Assembly (NCBI GenBank): GCA_934755305.1
Contig: CAKVLD010000004.1
Span: forward strand, 62,001-126,000
DNA: 64,000 bases
Reading direction: 5' to 3'
Origin: an uncultured Clostridium sp.
GTDB lineage: Bacteria; Bacillota; Clostridia; Clostridiales; Clostridiaceae
Shown here: positions 61,674 through 64,000 of the stretch, in pieces
Layout of the letters: each line of letters starts with the position of its first letter
How positions within the stretch are numbered: the stretch's first letter is position 1
Made by a program: the position numbers and the translations under genes
Notes under the pieces: generated by a model
The model's database searches: none
What the model was told of the DNA's origin: nothing
Seen by the model: only the letters and a program-made list of their open reading frames with translations

Positions 61674-62666
61674 ATGAATATATTAATTACAGGTGGTACT
61701 GGATTTATTGGAGAACATTTTGTACCGGAATTATTAAAGGATAATCATTCAATTAGACTTCTTGTTAGAAATATAGATAAAGCCCAAAAATTATTTGGAG
61801 ATAAATGTGAATATTTTGTAGCAGATATAAATGATAAAGAAGCTCTTAAGGGTTGTTGTGATAATATTGATGTGGTGTATCATATGGTGGCAAAGGTAGG
61901 AAATGAACTACCAACAGAAGAAACTTTAAGACAATTTAGAGAAGTAAATGTAGAAGGTACAAGAAATATTACGGAAGAAGCTAAAAAAGCTAATGTGAAA
62001 AAATTTATTTTTGTAAGTTCTATAGCTGCTATGGGAATTGTTCATGAAGATGTTATAACAGAAAAAAGTAAGTGCACTCCATATTTACCTTATCAAATTT
62101 CTAAATATGAAGCAGAAAATATGCTTATAGAAGAATATAAGAAAAATAATTTTCCAGTTGTTATTATAAGACCTACTAAGGTATATGGAGTTGGAGAAAA
62201 TGAGTATTCTTATTTAACTTTAGCTAAGTTATGTAAAAAACATATTTTTCCAAGAGTTGGTACAGGCAAAAACTATACATCAAATGTATATGTTACTGAT
62301 TTAGTTCAAGCTTTAGTAAGTCTTGTTAACAAAGGGGTTTTTGGGGAGATTTACAATATAACTTCTGAAGAATCAATTGCTTTTGAAGATTCTGCAAAGA
62401 TTATAGCTAAAGAATTAGGAGTAAAAGTATATTTTATGTTTGTACCAAAAAGTTTAATGATTTTTTCAGCAAATATATTAGAAAAAACATTCAATAAGTT
62501 AGGTAAAAAACCACCCGTTACTAAGAAGAATATTGAAGCTACAGTAACTAATAGAGTATATGATATTACTAAAGCTAATAAGGATTTAGGATATTATCCA
62601 AAGATGAAAATGGAAGATGGGATTAAAGCTGTTGTTAGATGGTATAAGGATACAGGACTAGTTTAG
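61674..62666 (+). CDS. NAD-dependent sugar epimerase/dehydratase (extended SDR)
   Basis: 330 residues with TGGTGFIGEHFVPELL for nucleotide binding, SSIAAMGIV, and YQISKYEAE providing the Tyr-x3-Lys pair. It differs from the 59564 epimerase and from galE, and its closest class (4-reductase, epimerase or dehydratase) cannot be decided by eye. It starts three bases after the GT8 stop, with AAAGGA inside that gene. Confidence 0.82.
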   Translation: MNILITGGTGFIGEHFVPELLKDNHSIRLLVRNIDKAQKLFGDKCEYFVADINDKEALKGCCDNIDVVYHMVAKVGNELPTEETLRQFREVNVEGTRNITEEAKKANVKKFIFVSSIAAMGIVHEDVITEKSKCTPYLPYQISKYEAENMLIEEYKKNNFPVVIIRPTKVYGVGENEYSYLTLAKLCKKHIFPRVGTGKNYTSNVYVTDLVQALVSLVNKGVFGEIYNITSEESIAFEDSAKIIAKELGVKVYFMFVPKSLMIFSANILEKTFNKLGKKPPVTKKNIEATVTNRVYDITKANKDLGYYPKMKMEDGIKAVVRWYKDTGLV

Positions 62667-62686
62667 TTGAAAGGAAAAAGTAGAAG

Positions 62687-63784
62687 ATGAACATTTTATA
62701 TATATCGGCGTTAGTAGGAGGAAAATATGCAGGTCCAACTACAAGTGTTCCAAATCAAATATATTTTCAATCAAAACATAATAATGTGTTTTGGTACAAT
62801 CTAACGGACATTGAATGTCCTATGGAAAAATGCAAAGAATTTTTCTTTAGTATAAGAGATTTTCCTTCTAAAAAGTTAATGGATCTTCCGAAACCTTTTT
62901 CAAATCCTGACTTAGTAGTTTTTGAAGAGTTTCATAAGGTACCTTTTATAAGTTTTGCGAAACAACTAAAAAAGAATAAGATTCCATATATTATTGTTCC
63001 AAGAAGTCAACTTACAGATCAATACATGAAGAATAAAAAAATAAAGAAAAAAGTAGGTAATTTTCTTTTATTTAATAGATTCTTAAAAGGAGCATCTGCA
63101 ATTCAATATTTGTCAAAAGCAGAAAAGGAAGATAGTACTTTTCATGACTATAATATAGAGTCATTTATTATACCAAATGGAATAATAGTTGATTATAAAA
63201 AGGAAGATAAAGATAGCACGGAAATTGTTGGAGTATTTATAGGTAGATATAATATCTATCAAAAAGGTTTAGATATACTAGTAGAAGCTATAAAAGAAGT
63301 GAAAGAAGAGTTAATAGAAAATAATATTATATTTAAACTACATGGTCCAGATGAAAGAACAGGAAATAGACTAGATGTGGAAAATTTAGTGAAGGAAGCA
63401 AATGTTTCTGAAGTGGTTAAGGTTTATTCAGAAGTATATGATGAAAAAAAGAGAGAAGCCTTATTAAAGGCAGATTTTTTTGTCCATACTTCAAGATATG
63501 AAGGTATGCCTATGTCTGTATTAGAAGGATTAGCTTATGGGCTACCTTGTTTATTATCAAAAGGTACTAATATGACAGAAGAAATAAATTTTTATAATGC
63601 TGGTTGGGATGCTGGAAGTAGTGTACAAGATACTGTTAATGCTTTAAAGCAATTAATTAAAGATAAAGATTCTTTAGTAAGTTTAAGTAATAATGCATTA
63701 AAATTATCTGATACATATAAGTGGGAAAATATATCTGAAAAGACCCAATCTATTTATGAAAATATAGGAAGAGTGAAAAAATAA
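62687..63784 (+). CDS. Glycosyltransferase, GT1/GT4 group
   Basis: A 365-residue GT-B glycosyltransferase. The N-terminal domain starts MNILYISALVGGKYAGPTTS; the C-terminal domain has VGVFIGRYNIYQKGLDILVE and the donor-binding HTSRYEGMPMSVLEGLAYGL with the conserved Glu pair. Donor and acceptor are unknown. Its TAA stop overlaps the ATG of the next gene by one base. Confidence 0.9.
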   Translation: MNILYISALVGGKYAGPTTSVPNQIYFQSKHNNVFWYNLTDIECPMEKCKEFFFSIRDFPSKKLMDLPKPFSNPDLVVFEEFHKVPFISFAKQLKKNKIPYIIVPRSQLTDQYMKNKKIKKKVGNFLLFNRFLKGASAIQYLSKAEKEDSTFHDYNIESFIIPNGIIVDYKKEDKDSTEIVGVFIGRYNIYQKGLDILVEAIKEVKEELIENNIIFKLHGPDERTGNRLDVENLVKEANVSEVVKVYSEVYDEKKREALLKADFFVHTSRYEGMPMSVLEGLAYGLPCLLSKGTNMTEEINFYNAGWDAGSSVQDTVNALKQLIKDKDSLVSLSNNALKLSDTYKWENISEKTQSIYENIGRVKK

Positions 63785-64000
63785 TGCTAGGTAAAATAAT
63801 AAGAAGGTTAAATATAGAAGTAAAAGTTCTATATTATCGTATAGCTAAATCTAATATATCTATAGGGAGAAATTTTAGATTTAGAAAGGGATTGACTTTA
63901 AACTGTAGCCCTAGTGGGAAAATAATTATAGGCAATGATGTATTCATGAATAATTACACATCAATAAATGCTCATAAAAAAGTATATATAGGTGATAATA
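63784..64000 (+). CDS. Hexapeptide-repeat acyltransferase, N-terminal part (cut by window edge)
   Basis: The frame begins MLGKIIRRLNIEVKVLYYRI and then shows the isoleucine-paced pattern of left-handed beta-helix acyltransferases (NISIGRNFRF, KIIIGNDVFMNNYTSINAHK, KVYIGDN), as in WbbJ/maltose O-acetyltransferase-like enzymes. It is open to the end of the window. It probably acetylates the capsular repeat unit. It overlaps the previous stop by one base, so translation is coupled. Confidence 0.85.
   Translation, partial: MLGKIIRRLNIEVKVLYYRIAKSNISIGRNFRFRKGLTLNCSPSGKIIIGNDVFMNNYTSINAHKKVYIGDN

Overview
The window is AT-rich, gene-dense DNA in the style of Clostridium sensu stricto. Codons end mostly in A or T, Shine-Dalgarno sites are strong AGGAGG types, and TTG or GTG starts are common. 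Most predicted proteins read as orthologues of Clostridium cluster I genes. This assignment comes from reading the sequence only; no species is claimed. No tRNA, rRNA or CRISPR array was seen.

Layout. 2-3092 is the end of a riboflavin operon (ribD partial, ribE, ribBA, ribH) closed by a hairpin terminator. 3232-17717 is a maltodextrin/glycogen utilisation region: malQ, an MsmX/MalK-type ATPase with a PucR-type regulator, malEFG, a LacI-family regulator, a GH31 alpha-glucosidase, a second malQ and glgP. Three operator-like palindromes (core CGNNACCG) flank malE and the regulator gene. 17997-21303 holds two anchored cell-wall enzymes around a scarred stretch with IS remnants, a broken response-regulator fragment and a 38-residue peptide ending in five Gly-Cys repeats. 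A cluster of DnaA boxes lies at 21326-21627, before sfsA. Then come queD-queE, a TIM-barrel gene, a DUF3006 protein with signal peptidase I, ftsH and a HelD-like helicase. 30314-36137 has a twin P-loop ATPase, a polar amino-acid ABC transporter, a DUF2628 protein and an M18 aminopeptidase. 36622-38557 is a broken polymorphic-toxin gene with an intact probable immunity gene. A 2785-residue cyclic-glucan-synthase-like protein follows, then a degenerate SGNH protein, a P-loop protein, an acyltransferase, galE and prfC. 53625-55036 holds an HTH-less TipAS protein behind a MerR-type promoter and a small HTH protein. 55334 to the end is a capsule/exopolysaccharide operon (chain-length/kinase/phosphatase module, priming transferase, UDP-glucose dehydrogenase, epimerases, glycosyltransferases, acyltransferase) that runs off the window.

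The most unusual structure is a dispersed family of about 240-bp elements that fold into very long hairpins. They have a conserved apical loop (ACTCGCAYAAGGCTCAAACA) and a conserved 5' end ((TAG)ATGTTATGRTAAC). Full or partial copies lie at 4731, 29806, 30076 (minus), 36135, 36425, 53098, 53385, 53590 and 54570 (minus). Intact 5' ends sit at, or within about 10 bases of, the stop codon of the preceding gene; in three cases the TAG stop is the first triplet of the element. Arm sequences differ between copies but stay complementary within each copy. Two partial copies have altered genes: one abuts a shortened toxin signal peptide, another supplies the C-terminus of the TipAS protein.
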